The notes: a model not told the origin generated them from the sequence alone. Shown: positions 51,503-60,866, numbered from the stretch's first letter. The stretch is 64,000 nt of DNA from Ewingella sp049889095 (GCA_049889095.1 JBLJFK010000002.1), one strand, 5' to 3'. A program made the numbers and translations.

Positions 51503-53104
51503 ATGCAACCTTCATCTGAATTTGTCAGCGATGTATTGATTATCGGGAGTGGTGCTGCCGGATTGTCTTTGGCTTTACGACTTGCAGACCACTGTAGCGT
51601 TACTGTACTCAGCAAAGGACCTTTAAACGAAGGCGCAACCTTTTACGCTCAGGGCGGCATCGCCGCAGTGTTCGATGAGCAGGACAGCATTGCCTCACAC
51701 GTCGACGACACACTTATCGCTGGTGCCGGATTGTGTGATAAAGAAGCCGTCGAATTCATCGCCGGAAATGCGCGCACCTGCGTGCAGTGGTTGATTGACC
51801 AGGGCGTCTTGTTTGATACCGAAACGAACGCCAGCTCTGAGGAGCGTTATCACCTGACTCGTGAAGGCGGCCACAGTCACCGGCGCATACTTCACACCGC
51901 CGATGCAACGGGTAAAGAAGTAGAGACCACGCTAGTAGGGAAAGCAAGACAACACCCAAATATTTGCGTAAAGGAACGCTATAACGCCGTTGACCTGATC
52001 ACCTCCAGTAAAATTGGCCTGGCAGGAACGCAGCGCGTGGTAGGCGCTTATGTTTGGAACCGTGAGAAAGAGCATGTAGAAACACTGCGTGCAAAAGCGG
52101 TGATCCTCGCCACAGGTGGCGCGGCAAAAGTGTATCAGTACACCACCAACCCTGACATTTCTTCAGGCGACGGTATTGCGATGGCCTGGCGTGCCGGATG
52201 CCGTGTTGCGAACCTGGAATTCAATCAGTTCCATCCCACCTGTTTATACCATCCACAAGCCAGAAACTTCTTGCTGACTGAAGCCCTGCGCGGCGAGGGT
52301 GCCTTCCTCAAACGCCCGGATGGCAGCCGTTTTATGCCGGATTTCGATGAGCGTGGCGAGTTAGCTCCCCGTGACGTTGTGGCGCGCGCCATTGACCATG
52401 AAATGAAACGACTTGGCGCAGACTGTATGTACCTTGATATCAGTCATCGCCCGTCAGAATTCATCATGCAGCATTTCCCGATGATTTATGAAAAGTTGAT
52501 GTCGTTGGGGATTGATCTCACGAAAGAGGCAATACCTATCGTTCCCGCTGCGCACTATACCTGTGGCGGCGTGATGGTTGACCAACATGGGCGCACCGAT
52601 CTGGATGGTCTATATGCAATTGGTGAAGTGAGCTATACCGGCTTACATGGTGCTAACCGTCTGGCATCAAATTCTCTGTTGGAGTGTCTGGTGTATGGCT
52701 GGTCAGCGGCAGAAGACATCATTAAGCGCCTGCCGCACGCCAGACTGGCGAAGCATCTTCCCCTGTGGGACGAAAGCCGGGTCGACAATTCCGATGAGCA
52801 GGTCGTCATTCAACATAACTGGCATGAGTTGCGTCTGTTTATGTGGGACTACGTGGGCATTGTACGCACGACCAAGCGCCTGGAACGCGCACTGCGCCGC
52901 ATAACTACCCTGCAACAGGAAATTGATGAGTACTATGCCAACTTCCGTATTTCCAACAACCTGCTGGAATTACGTAATCTGGTTCAGGTCGCTGAATTAA
53001 TTGTCCGCAGTGCAATGGAGCGCAAAGAAAGCCGCGGATTGCACTTCACGCTCGATTATCCTGATCAGTTGGAAAACCCGCAGCCAACCATCCTCCAACC
53101 GTAA
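51503..53104 (+). CDS. nadB: L-aspartate oxidase NadB
   Basis: FAD enzyme for the first step of NAD synthesis, aspartate to iminoaspartate. The 533-residue protein has the FAD loop DVLIIGSGAAGLSLALRLAD near the start, REGGHSHRRILHTADATG, and the catalytic RGEGAFLKRPDG and HYTCGGV motifs. The ATG at 51503 aligns with E. coli NadB in spacing to DVLIIGSG. An upstream ATG at 51467 has a better, though short, AGG site and would add 12 residues, so the start is uncertain. It diverges from rpoE. Confidence 0.93.
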   Translation: MQPSSEFVSDVLIIGSGAAGLSLALRLADHCSVTVLSKGPLNEGATFYAQGGIAAVFDEQDSIASHVDDTLIAGAGLCDKEAVEFIAGNARTCVQWLIDQGVLFDTETNASSEERYHLTREGGHSHRRILHTADATGKEVETTLVGKARQHPNICVKERYNAVDLITSSKIGLAGTQRVVGAYVWNREKEHVETLRAKAVILATGGAAKVYQYTTNPDISSGDGIAMAWRAGCRVANLEFNQFHPTCLYHPQARNFLLTEALRGEGAFLKRPDGSRFMPDFDERGELAPRDVVARAIDHEMKRLGADCMYLDISHRPSEFIMQHFPMIYEKLMSLGIDLTKEAIPIVPAAHYTCGGVMVDQHGRTDLDGLYAIGEVSYTGLHGANRLASNSLLECLVYGWSAAEDIIKRLPHARLAKHLPLWDESRVDNSDEQVVIQHNWHELRLFMWDYVGIVRTTKRLERALRRITTLQQEIDEYYANFRISNNLLELRNLVQVAELIVRSAMERKESRGLHFTLDYPDQLENPQPTILQP

Positions 53105-53156
53105 GTACGGTTCCATAAACAGTGCGAGGGACCGCATTGTTTTAAATACCGCCAAT

Positions 53157-53924
53157 TTAATAATTCAGATAAAAATCTGCAATCAGTGCACGAAACGCCG
53201 GGCTATAGATGCCTTCACTTTCACGTAAATCCAATTCCTGAGCATCAATCTCAGCGGGCTGACGTGATAAAGTCAGTAGCAAACGGTTCAGCGCTTTACC
53301 CGGGCGATCGCGCACGGCGAGTCGGCGGACCGTAAACCATCCTTGCTGATGTGCATTATTTTCCAGGGTCAAACCCAGGTCATAAGGCAGTACCACGCAA
53401 AATATCCCCTGAGGCATCAATAGCTTTTCGGCACACTGCAACAGCGCCGAGTGGGTCAGCGTTTGGGTATAACGCGCCGTATTACGCGCTTCGTCGCGAC
53501 AGGCAACGGCAGATTCAAAATAAGGAGGGTTACTGACGATTAAATCGTAGTGGGCCGGATGCGTTTGTGCGACGACATTGATATCCTGCGCAAAGACATT
53601 GAGACGTTCCGCCCAGGGTGAGGTCTGAAAATTTTCTTTCGCCTGATCCGCTGCGGGAAGATCAAGTTCGGCAGCATCAACAATGACGGGCGAGGAAGTC
53701 CGCTGTGCCAGCATCAGAGCAATCAGGCCACTGCCAGAACCAATGTCCAGAATACGCGATGCCTGCTCTACGGGTGCCCAGGCTCCCAGTAAGACGCCAT
53801 CAGTGCCCACTTTCATGGCGCATCGATCGTGGGCGACAAAAAACTGCTTAAAAGTAAAACCATTACGCCGCAAAGGCTGACTGGCACTGACGTCTTTCAC
53901 CACATTATTCACCGTTAAAACCAT
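53157..53924 (-). CDS. trmN6: tRNA1(Val) (adenine(37)-N6)-methyltransferase
   Basis: YfiC family enzyme that methylates A37 of tRNA-Val(cmo5UAC). The 255-residue protein has the family opening LRRNGFTFKQFFVAHDRCAMKVGTDGVLLGAWAP, SAM motif I ILDIGSGSGLIALMLAQRT, and the NPPY catalytic motif (IVSNPPYF). The start is uncertain. The ATG at 53924 has only a weak ribosome site, and a GTG a few codons later or the ATG at 53972 are possible. It lies between nadB (convergent) and srmB (divergent). Confidence 0.93.
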   Translation of the reverse strand: MVLTVNNVVKDVSASQPLRRNGFTFKQFFVAHDRCAMKVGTDGVLLGAWAPVEQASRILDIGSGSGLIALMLAQRTSSPVIVDAAELDLPAADQAKENFQTSPWAERLNVFAQDINVVAQTHPAHYDLIVSNPPYFESAVACRDEARNTARYTQTLTHSALLQCAEKLLMPQGIFCVVLPYDLGLTLENNAHQQGWFTVRRLAVRDRPGKALNRLLLTLSRQPAEIDAQELDLRESEGIYSPAFRALIADFYLNY

Positions 53925-54060
53925 CAGCGAGACGGTCCGATATTCAAAACTGTCGTAGCATAGGGCAAACAACTGCCAAGGAAAAGCTGTGGTAACCGCT
54001 TAAATAGGTGAAGATCGCGTCTAACACGTCTATAATCGGCGCCCCAAGTAGAGGTAGACC

Positions 54061-55392
54061 ATGACTGTAACCAATTTTTCCGAACTCGAACTCGATGAAC
54101 GCCTTTTAAACGCCCTAAGCGAAAAAGGCTATAGCCGCCCGACTGTCATTCAGGCAGAGGCAATTCCGCCTGCAATGGACGGACGCGATGTGTTGGGTTC
54201 GGCTCCTACCGGCACCGGCAAAACAGCAGCGTTCCTGTTGCCTGCATTGCAGCATTTGCTGGATTTCCCGCGTAAGAAATCTGGTCCGCCACGAATTCTA
54301 ATCCTCACGCCAACGCGTGAATTAGCCATGCAAGTTGCCGACCAGGCTCGCGAACTGGCTAAGCACACCGATCTGGATATCGCGACGATCACCGGCGGTG
54401 TGGCGTACATGAACCACGCCGAAGTATTCAGTGAAAATCAGGATATCGTCGTTGCGACGACCGGCCGTTTGTTGCAGTACATCAAGGAAGAAAACTTCGA
54501 TTGCCGCGCAATTGAAACGCTGATCCTTGACGAAGCTGACCGCATGCTGGACATGGGTTTTGCTCAGGATATCGAAACCATTTCTGCCGAAGCCCGCTGG
54601 CGCAAACAGACGTTGCTGTTCTCCGCCACGCTGGAAGGCGAAGCGATTCGCGAATTTGCCGAGCGCATTCTGACTGAGCCGGTAGAAATCGAAGCCGATC
54701 CTTCACGCCGTGAACGCAAAAAAATTCTGCAATGGTACTACCGCGTCGATGATGTTGCGCACAAGACCCAGATGCTGATCCATTTGCTCAGGCAAGAAGA
54801 TGTCACCAAATCAGTGATCTTCGTGCGTAAGCGGGAACGTGTGCATGAACTGGTGGCGTGGTTGCGTGAGGCAGGGATCAACTCCTGCTACCTCGAAGGC
54901 GAAATGGTACAGGTCAAGCGTACAGAAGCCGTGAAGCGTATGGTTGAAGACCGCGTTAACGTACTGGTTGCTACCGATATCGCCGCTCGCGGCCTGGATA
55001 TCAACGACATCAGCCATGTCTTTAACTTCGACCTGCCGCTGACTGCCGATACCTATCTGCACCGTATTGGTCGTACCGGTCGTATGGGGCGTAAAGGCAC
55101 GGCAATTTCGTTTGTTGAAGCACATGACCATCTGTTGCTGGGTAAAATCGGCCGTTATCTCAATGAGCCGTTAAAACCACGTGTCATTGATGAACTGCGT
55201 GCGAAAACCAAAGCACCAAGCGAAAAGACCACCGGTAAGCCATCCAAAAAAGTACTGGCGAAGCGTAAAGAGAAGCAGAAAGAAGCGCAGGTTAAGTCTA
55301 AGGTGAAAGTGAAAGTGCGTCACCGTGACAGTAAAAATGTGGGCAAGCGGCGCGTTAAAGCCGAAACTGAAACCAAAGATTTTTCTAAATAA
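54061..55392 (+). CDS. srmB: ATP-dependent RNA helicase SrmB
   Basis: DEAD-box helicase acting early in 50S ribosomal subunit assembly. The 443-residue protein has motif I APTGTGKTAA, PTRELAM, DEADRMLD (DEAD), SAT, and ARGLD/HRIGRTGRMGR, followed by a lysine-rich C-terminal tail (about 390-443) that binds RNA. Confidence 0.96.
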   Translation: MTVTNFSELELDERLLNALSEKGYSRPTVIQAEAIPPAMDGRDVLGSAPTGTGKTAAFLLPALQHLLDFPRKKSGPPRILILTPTRELAMQVADQARELAKHTDLDIATITGGVAYMNHAEVFSENQDIVVATTGRLLQYIKEENFDCRAIETLILDEADRMLDMGFAQDIETISAEARWRKQTLLFSATLEGEAIREFAERILTEPVEIEADPSRRERKKILQWYYRVDDVAHKTQMLIHLLRQEDVTKSVIFVRKRERVHELVAWLREAGINSCYLEGEMVQVKRTEAVKRMVEDRVNVLVATDIAARGLDINDISHVFNFDLPLTADTYLHRIGRTGRMGRKGTAISFVEAHDHLLLGKIGRYLNEPLKPRVIDELRAKTKAPSEKTTGKPSKKVLAKRKEKQKEAQVKSKVKVKVRHRDSKNVGKRRVKAETETKDFSK

Positions 55393-55410
55393 TCTGCTGA
55401 TTTCATTAAT

Positions 55411-55439
55411 AAAAAAACCGCCGAAGGCGGTTTTTTTTA
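55411..55439. terminator. Bidirectional terminator between srmB and grcA
   Basis: AAAAAACCGCC and GGCGGTTTTTT pair around a GAA loop (55411-55439) with A and T runs. The site lies between two convergent genes. Confidence 0.85.
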
Positions 55440-55470
55440 TTACATCATATCGATATTTCTGCCGAAACCC

Positions 55471-55854
55471 TTACAGGCTTTCGGTGAAAGTACGGGTGAT
55501 GACATCACGTTGCTGTTCTGGAGTCAGGGAATTAAAACGCACCGCATAACCAGATACACGAATAGTTAGCTGCGGATATTTTTCCGGATGCTTGACCGCA
55601 TCTTCCAGAGTTTCACGACGCATCACGTTGACGTTCAGATGCTGACCACCTTCAACGCGAACGGTCGGCTGGAACTCCATCGGCACTTCACGATATTCGA
55701 TCTGACCCAGATCGCTCACTGCAACGATTTGATCTTCGGCAAAACCAGCTTTAGCACAAACACAACGTGCTTCAGCTTTCTCATCATCAAGCAGCCAGAA
55801 AGAGTTCTTCAGCGCTTCATTGTTGGCTTTAGTAATTTGGATTCCGGTGATCAT
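55471..55854 (-). CDS. grcA: Autonomous glycyl radical cofactor GrcA
   Basis: A 127-residue stand-alone radical domain (YfiD) that rescues pyruvate formate-lyase after oxygen damage by supplying the glycyl radical. The conserved C-terminal VSGYAVRFNSLTPEQQRDVITRTFTESL includes the radical glycine G102. Two FNR sites upstream are spaced as in E. coli yfiD. Transcription is expected to rise under low oxygen. Confidence 0.96.
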   Translation of the reverse strand: MITGIQITKANNEALKNSFWLLDDEKAEARCVCAKAGFAEDQIVAVSDLGQIEYREVPMEFQPTVRVEGGQHLNVNVMRRETLEDAVKHPEKYPQLTIRVSGYAVRFNSLTPEQQRDVITRTFTESL

Positions 55855-55930
55855 GTATTGCCTCCGTTAATAACTACGAAACTGAGATTTTTAACATGAC
55901 TGTCGTACAAAACTAACGCCAGTCTTCTGT

Positions 55931-55946
55931 TACCTGATATCAGGTA
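55931..55946. repeat. 16-bp perfect palindrome over the grcA -10 region
   Basis: TACCTGATATCAGGTA is a fully symmetric inverted repeat. It overlaps a plausible -10 element read on the minus strand (TATACC, 55943-55948) of the grcA promoter. No known regulator of this sequence was recognised. Confidence 0.5.
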
Positions 55947-55970
55947 TAACAGTTGAAGACCCCGCATTCT

Positions 55971-55984
55971 TTGATAAATATCAA
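55971..55984 (-). promoter_or_regulatory. FNR site 1 of grcA
   Basis: TTGATAAATATCAA matches the FNR consensus TTGAT-N4-ATCAA exactly. Its centre is about 41 bases upstream of the start predicted from the -10 at 55943-55948, the class II position. Confidence 0.8.
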
Positions 55985-56022
55985 CTTTAAACCTGTGGGT
56001 ATTCGGGCCGCATGGCAAATTA

Positions 56023-56036
56023 ATGTTTTATATCAA
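56023..56036 (-). promoter_or_regulatory. FNR site 2 of grcA (weaker)
   Basis: ATGTTTTATATCAA keeps one perfect ATCAA half-site and three of five bases of the other. Its centre is 52 bases from site 1, close to the 53-base spacing of the two FNR sites reported for E. coli yfiD. The rest of 55855-56202 holds no other feature I recognise apart from the ung start region. Confidence 0.5.
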
Positions 56037-56202
56037 TTTTTGCCAGCCAACTATTTCAATTTAATTTGAAAAACATCAATTATTTTTGCACTCAAACAGC
56101 CTGTGTGAGCCTTTTCTGCAATCATTGCGCAGCATGGTTTCACTGCTATGCGCTTGCAGGTAAGCTAACGCGATTGAAATTATAGAGAAAAGGAGCGCGT
56201 TA

Positions 56203-56883
56203 ATGTCTACCACTCTCACCTGGCATGACGTTATTGGTGCCGAAAAAGAACAGCCCTACTTCGTTGACACCCTGAAGTACGTCGCCAGCGAACGCGCTGC
56301 CGGCAAAATTATTTATCCGCCACAGACTGATGTCTTTAGCGCCTTCCGCTCAACGGAACTCTCGGATGTCAAAGTCGTGATCTTGGGTCAGGACCCTTAC
56401 CATGGCCCCAATCAGGCTCATGGTCTCTCCTTCTCCGTCCGCCCCGGCATCCCTGCTCCACCTTCCCTGGTCAATATTTACAAAGAGCTGGTGACGGATA
56501 TTCCCGGCTTCGAACGCCCTGCGCACGGCTATCTGCAAAGCTGGGCCGATCAGGGGGTATTGCTGCTTAATACTGTGTTGACCGTTGAAGCAGGTCAGGC
56601 GCATTCCCACGCAAAATTAGGCTGGGAGACGTTCACCGATAAAGTCATCGCTGCACTCAATGAGCATCGCGATGGCGTGATCTTTCTGCTCTGGGGATCT
56701 CATGCGCAGAAAAAAGGCAACTTCATTGATGCTCAACGCCATCATATTCTTAAAGCACCGCATCCTTCACCGCTGTCAGCCCATCGCGGTTTTTTGGGTT
56801 GCAAACACTTTTCCACAACCAATGCCCTGCTTGAGAAACAAGGACTTAACCCCATACACTGGACACCAGTGCTACCAGCTTAA
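56203..56883 (+). CDS. ung: Uracil-DNA glycosylase Ung
   Basis: Removes uracil from DNA by cutting the N-glycosidic bond. The 226-residue family 1 enzyme has the water-activating GQDPYHGPNQAHGLSF (Asp near residue 64), uracil contacts LLNTVLTV, and the HPSPLSAHRGF loop. The ATG at 56203 follows AGGAGC. It ends at a terminator shared with grpE. Confidence 0.96.
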   Translation: MSTTLTWHDVIGAEKEQPYFVDTLKYVASERAAGKIIYPPQTDVFSAFRSTELSDVKVVILGQDPYHGPNQAHGLSFSVRPGIPAPPSLVNIYKELVTDIPGFERPAHGYLQSWADQGVLLLNTVLTVEAGQAHSHAKLGWETFTDKVIAALNEHRDGVIFLLWGSHAQKKGNFIDAQRHHILKAPHPSPLSAHRGFLGCKHFSTTNALLEKQGLNPIHWTPVLPA

Positions 56884-56903
56884 AGGTCCTATCTGCTTAA
56901 AAT

Positions 56904-56933
56904 ATAAAAGGCATCCCGCAGGATGCCTTTTAT
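56904..56933. terminator. Bidirectional terminator between ung and grpE
   Basis: AAAAGGCATCC (56906-56916) pairs with GGATGCCTTTT (56921-56931) around a four-base loop between the two convergent genes. Confidence 0.85.
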
Positions 56934-56948
56934 CAGATCACAACGGAA

Positions 56949-57536
56949 TCAAGCTTTAGCTTTAGACACCGCAACCATCGCAGGACGAAGCAAGCGCCCG
57001 TTCAGACGGTAACCTTTCTGCATTACCATCATCACGTGGTTCGGCTCAAGATCTTCCGATTCCATCAGCGTCATGGCCTGATGCAACTCTGGGTTAAATG
57101 GAACATGAATATCGCTCACGACTTCCATACCAAATTTTTGTACCGCATCCAAAAGGGATTTCAGTGTTAACTCCACCCCTTCAATCATACCAGCCAGTTC
57201 GCCATTGGACTTATCGGCCAGATCCAGTGCGCGCTCCAGATTGTCGATCACAGGCAGCAATTCGCTGGAGAATTTTTCCAGAGCGAATTTGTGCGCTTTC
57301 TCAATGTCCATCTCAGTGCGGCGGCGAATGTTTTCCACTTCCGCCTTGGCGCGCAGCAGACTATCGCGTTCGCGCTGCTGAGCTTCGTTCAACTGAGCTT
57401 CAAGCTCTGCAATACGCTCGTCGCGCGGATCAACGACGTCTGCCGCCTCAGTTTCCGCTCCCGTATGCAGCGCTTGTTCCTGATTTAACTCATCCGAGAC
57501 TTGCTCGTTAGGCGTTTTATGTTCTTTACTACTCAT
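56949..57536 (-). CDS. grpE: Nucleotide exchange factor GrpE
   Basis: Co-chaperone releasing ADP from DnaK. The 195-residue protein has an acidic, low-complexity N terminus, a long coiled coil (about residues 35-90, RIAELEAQLNEAQQRERDSLLRAKAEVENIRRR), and a C-terminal beta domain ending LNGRLLRPAMVAVSKA. A heat-shock promoter lies just upstream. It diverges from nadK. Confidence 0.96.
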   Translation of the reverse strand: MSSKEHKTPNEQVSDELNQEQALHTGAETEAADVVDPRDERIAELEAQLNEAQQRERDSLLRAKAEVENIRRRTEMDIEKAHKFALEKFSSELLPVIDNLERALDLADKSNGELAGMIEGVELTLKSLLDAVQKFGMEVVSDIHVPFNPELHQAMTLMESEDLEPNHVMMVMQKGYRLNGRLLRPAMVAVSKAKA

Positions 57537-57578
57537 GAATTTCTCCGCGTTTTAGCATTAATCTTGCTACTGGGCTTA

Positions 57579-57607
57579 TTATGGGGATCAAAACCGCCGT
57601 TTCAAGG
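57579..57607 (-). promoter_or_regulatory. Sigma-32 heat-shock promoter of grpE
   Basis: On the minus strand CTTGAAA (-35, 57601-57606 and one further base) is followed after 14 bases by CCCCATAA (-10, 57581-57586 core). Both match the sigma-32 consensus, about 45-70 bases before the ATG. Confidence 0.8.
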
Positions 57608-57671
57608 TTTGCTTTCAAAGGTTCGAACATTATGCAGGCGTTAAAAAAGCTTCCTGAGGATAACCACAGCG

Positions 57672-58550
57672 ATGAATAAAAAATTTGAGTGCATAGGCAT
57701 TGTCGGCCACCCACGCCATCCTTCCGCGCTCGCCACCCATGAAATGCTTTATCACTGGTTAGTCTCGAAAGGTTATGAGGTCGTCGTTGAACGCCAGGTC
57801 GCTCAGGATCTTAAACTTAAAGGTGCGCAAACCGGCAGTCTTGCCGATATTGGTAAAAAAGCCGATCTGGCTGTGGTTGTCGGTGGTGATGGCAATATGC
57901 TCGGCGCAGCGCGCGTTCTGGCGCGTTATGACATTAAAGTCATTGGTATCAACCGTGGAAATCTTGGTTTTCTCACCGATCTCGATCCGGACAACGCCCT
58001 GCAGCAACTCGATGATGTCCTGAAAGGGGAATATATCAGCGAACAGCGCTTTCTTCTGGAAGCCATGGTGCGCTGCCAAGATCGCCAGTGTCGGATGAGC
58101 ACCGCGATTAACGAGGTGGTTTTGCACCCCGGCAAAGTGGCGCATATGATTGAATTTGAAGTTTATATTGATGAAAAATTCGCCTTTTCCCAGCGTTCAG
58201 ATGGATTGATCATTTCCACCCCAACAGGTTCTACGGCGTATTCATTATCCGGAGGAGGTCCGATTTTAACCCCGACGCTGGATGCCATTGCGCTGGTGCC
58301 GATGTTCCCGCACACCTTGTCGGCCCGTCCGTTGGTCATTAACAGCAGCAGCACCATCTGCCTGAAATTTTCCCACATCAGCAGCGACCTGGAAATCAGC
58401 TGTGACAGCCAGATTGCGCTACCCATTCAACAGGGAGAAGAAGTCGTGATCCGCCGCAGCGAGTATCATCTGAATCTCATACATCCTAAAGATTACAGCT
58501 ACTTCAACACATTAAGCACCAAGCTCGGTTGGTCAAAAAAACTGTTCTGA
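57672..58550 (+). CDS. nadK: NAD kinase NadK
   Basis: Phosphorylates NAD to NADP. The 292-residue enzyme has the catalytic GGDGNML (about residues 72-78), the NRGNLGFLTD loop and TPTGSTAYSLSGGGPI. The ATG at 57672 is preceded by a weak site (GAGG then ACCACAGCG). It diverges from grpE, and recN follows in the same direction. Confidence 0.96.
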   Translation: MNKKFECIGIVGHPRHPSALATHEMLYHWLVSKGYEVVVERQVAQDLKLKGAQTGSLADIGKKADLAVVVGGDGNMLGAARVLARYDIKVIGINRGNLGFLTDLDPDNALQQLDDVLKGEYISEQRFLLEAMVRCQDRQCRMSTAINEVVLHPGKVAHMIEFEVYIDEKFAFSQRSDGLIISTPTGSTAYSLSGGGPILTPTLDAIALVPMFPHTLSARPLVINSSSTICLKFSHISSDLEISCDSQIALPIQQGEEVVIRRSEYHLNLIHPKDYSYFNTLSTKLGWSKKLF

Positions 58551-58598
58551 TGGAATACATCTCACAGAATACTAAAAAATAGTGCGCCGGAGACTTTA

Positions 58599-58614
58599 CT
58601 GTATATAAAACCAG
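58599..58614 (+). promoter_or_regulatory. LexA box 1 of recN
   Basis: CTGTATATAAAACCAG matches the SOS box CTGT-N8-ACAG except for C in place of A in the right half-site. It lies 22 bases from box 2, a spacing like the tandem boxes of E. coli recN. Confidence 0.65.
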
Positions 58615-58620
58615 TTTATA

Positions 58621-58636
58621 CTGTATGTAATTACAG
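58621..58636 (+). promoter_or_regulatory. LexA box 2 of recN
   Basis: CTGTATGTAATTACAG is a perfect SOS box, 29 bases before the recN ATG. Confidence 0.85.
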
Positions 58637-58664
58637 GTCTGTTTTTATGTACAGGAAGGTGATC

Positions 58665-60326
58665 ATGCTGGCGCAATTAACTATCAGTAACTTTGCCATT
58701 GTTCGTGAGTTAGACATCGATTTTCACCGCGGTATGACGGCCATCACTGGCGAAACCGGTGCGGGTAAATCTATTGCGATTGACGCGCTGGGCTTATGCC
58801 TTGGCAACCGTGCTGATGGTAGCACCGTGCGCCTTGGGGCCGCGCGCGCAGATATCTGTGCCCGCTTCAATCTGGCCGATACACCTTCTGCAAAACAGTG
58901 GCTGGCGGAAAACCAACTGGATGAAGGCAATGATTGCCTGCTGCGTCGAACCATCAGCGCTGACGGCCGCTCTCGGGGCTTTATCAACGGTACGCCGGTC
59001 CCGCTTTCCCAACTGCGGGAGGTCGGCCAACATCTAATCCAGATCCACGGCCAGCATGCGCACCAGCTTCTGCTCAAACCCGAGCATCAAAAACAGCTGC
59101 TGGATGCCTACGCCGATCAGCCAGCGCTGCTGTCACAAATGCGTCAGGCCTATCAGAATTGGCACTACAGCTGCCGCCTGTTGGCGCAATATCAGCAGCA
59201 GGTGACGGAACGCGAGGCACGCCGCCAACTGCTGCAATACCAGTTGAAAGAACTGAATGAATTCTCGCCGCAGGCGGGAGAATACGAACAGATTGATGAA
59301 GAGTACAAACGCCTGGCGAACAGCGGACAACTCCTGTCGTTAAGCCAGAGTGCGATTTACCTGCTGGCCGACGGTGATGATCAAAATATTATCAGCCTGT
59401 TGCATACCGCTAAAAATCATCTGGCTGAACTGGTTGAACTCGATAGTAAAATGAATGACCTGATCGGCATGCTTGACGATGCTTCCATCCAAATCAGCGA
59501 AGCGAGTGACGAGCTTCGCCATTACGGCGAACAGCTTGATATGGACCCTAACCGCCTGTTCGAACTGGAGCAACGCCTGTCGCGCCAAATGAGCCTGGCT
59601 AAAAAACATCGCGTACCTGCTGAAACGTTGCCGGAATTACACCGCCAGTTGCTTGAAGAACAACAAGCGTTGGACGATCAAGAAATAAATCAGGCCGAAC
59701 TAAGCGAGACAGTGAATTTGCATTATCTTCAGGCACTGGATATCGCCAAGCAGCTCCATGACAAGCGGCAGTTTTTCGCCGATGAGCTGGCACGTCTCAT
59801 CACGGAAAGCATGCAAGCACTCTCCATGCCACACGGTAAATTCAGGATTCAGGTGCAGTTCGTACCAGAGCATTTAAGTCAGGAAGGCGCGGACCGCTTA
59901 GAGTTCCAGGTCACCACCAACCCAGGGCAACCTTTGCAGGCATTGGCAAAAGTCGCTTCCGGCGGCGAGCTTTCGCGTATCGCTTTGGCGATTCAGGTGA
60001 TCACTGCACAAAAAATGGAAACGCCGGCACTGATTTTTGATGAGGTTGATGTGGGTATCAGTGGCCCAACGGCAGCCATTGTCGGCAAACTACTGCGTCA
60101 GTTGGGTGAATCCACTCAGGTCATGTGCGTTACGCATTTACCGCAGGTGGCCGGTTGTGGCCATCAACATTATTTCGTCAGCAAAGACACTGATGGCGAA
60201 GTGACTGAAACACAGATGAGCCCGCTCGATAAAAAGGCCAGATTGCAGGAACTTGCCCGTCTGCTGGGTGGAAGCGAAGTGACGCGACATACGCTGGCGA
60301 ACGCAAAAGAACTGCTGGCAGCGTGA
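58665..60326 (+). CDS. recN: DNA repair protein RecN
   Basis: SMC-like ATPase of double-strand break repair, strongly induced in SOS. The 553-residue protein has Walker A GETGAGKSIAIDALG near residue 32, a mid coiled coil, the signature SGGELSR and Walker B LIFDEVDVGISG. The ATG at 58665 (MLAQLTISNFAIV) has AGGAAGG upstream and aligns with E. coli. An in-frame ATG six codons earlier is unlikely. Confidence 0.96.
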   Translation: MLAQLTISNFAIVRELDIDFHRGMTAITGETGAGKSIAIDALGLCLGNRADGSTVRLGAARADICARFNLADTPSAKQWLAENQLDEGNDCLLRRTISADGRSRGFINGTPVPLSQLREVGQHLIQIHGQHAHQLLLKPEHQKQLLDAYADQPALLSQMRQAYQNWHYSCRLLAQYQQQVTEREARRQLLQYQLKELNEFSPQAGEYEQIDEEYKRLANSGQLLSLSQSAIYLLADGDDQNIISLLHTAKNHLAELVELDSKMNDLIGMLDDASIQISEASDELRHYGEQLDMDPNRLFELEQRLSRQMSLAKKHRVPAETLPELHRQLLEEQQALDDQEINQAELSETVNLHYLQALDIAKQLHDKRQFFADELARLITESMQALSMPHGKFRIQVQFVPEHLSQEGADRLEFQVTTNPGQPLQALAKVASGGELSRIALAIQVITAQKMETPALIFDEVDVGISGPTAAIVGKLLRQLGESTQVMCVTHLPQVAGCGHQHYFVSKDTDGEVTETQMSPLDKKARLQELARLLGGSEVTRHTLANAKELLAA

Positions 60327-60432
60327 AAAGGTCAACTTTTTTACAGTTCTGCGGTCATACAGGTGCCCCGCAAAGGTTTCAAACTGATGAAAGGTCTATT
60401 ATCATCGGCATCTTATGCCCTAAAGGAATGTA

Positions 60433-60783
60433 ATGACTATGCGCTGTAAAACGCTAACTGCCGCCGCAGTAACTCTCGTAATGCTGACTGCGGGCTGTTC
60501 CACACTGGAAAAGGTGGTTTATCGGCCTGACATCAATCAGGGGAACTATCTGTCTCCTGCTGATGTACAAAAAATTCATACCGGTATGACCAAGCCACAA
60601 GTTGCTTATATTCTTGGTACACCGATGCTGCATGATCCGTTCGGCAATAACACCTGGTACTACGTTTTCCGTGAACAGCCGGGCCATCAGGACGTAAAAC
60701 AGCAAACACTGACGCTGACCTTTAACGAAGCAGGTACGTTAACGAACATGGATAACAAGCTTAAATTAGACAGTAAGAATTAA
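60433..60783 (+). CDS. bamE: Outer membrane protein assembly factor BamE
   Basis: Lipoprotein of the BAM complex. The 116-residue precursor has a lipobox LTAGC (Cys at about residue 22) after a signal peptide, then YRPDINQGNYL and the MTKPQVAYILGTP fold that binds phosphatidylglycerol. The start is uncertain between 60433 (AAAGGA five bases upstream) and ATG 60439, which matches the E. coli N terminus MRCKTLTAA. Confidence 0.95.
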   Translation: MTMRCKTLTAAAVTLVMLTAGCSTLEKVVYRPDINQGNYLSPADVQKIHTGMTKPQVAYILGTPMLHDPFGNNTWYYVFREQPGHQDVKQQTLTLTFNEAGTLTNMDNKLKLDSKN

Positions 60784-60838
60784 TTTCCCGTCAGATGGTG
60801 ATGGCAATAAGCCGCCAGCACTCATCCTCAGGGTAAAA

Positions 60839-60866
60839 AAATAAGGCGCCCAAAGCGCCTTATTTT
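60839..60866. terminator. Bidirectional terminator between bamE and rnfH
   Basis: AATAAGGCGC (60840-60849) pairs with GCGCCTTATT (60855-60864), with A and T runs outside. The rnfH stop codon lies inside the second arm. Confidence 0.8.
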
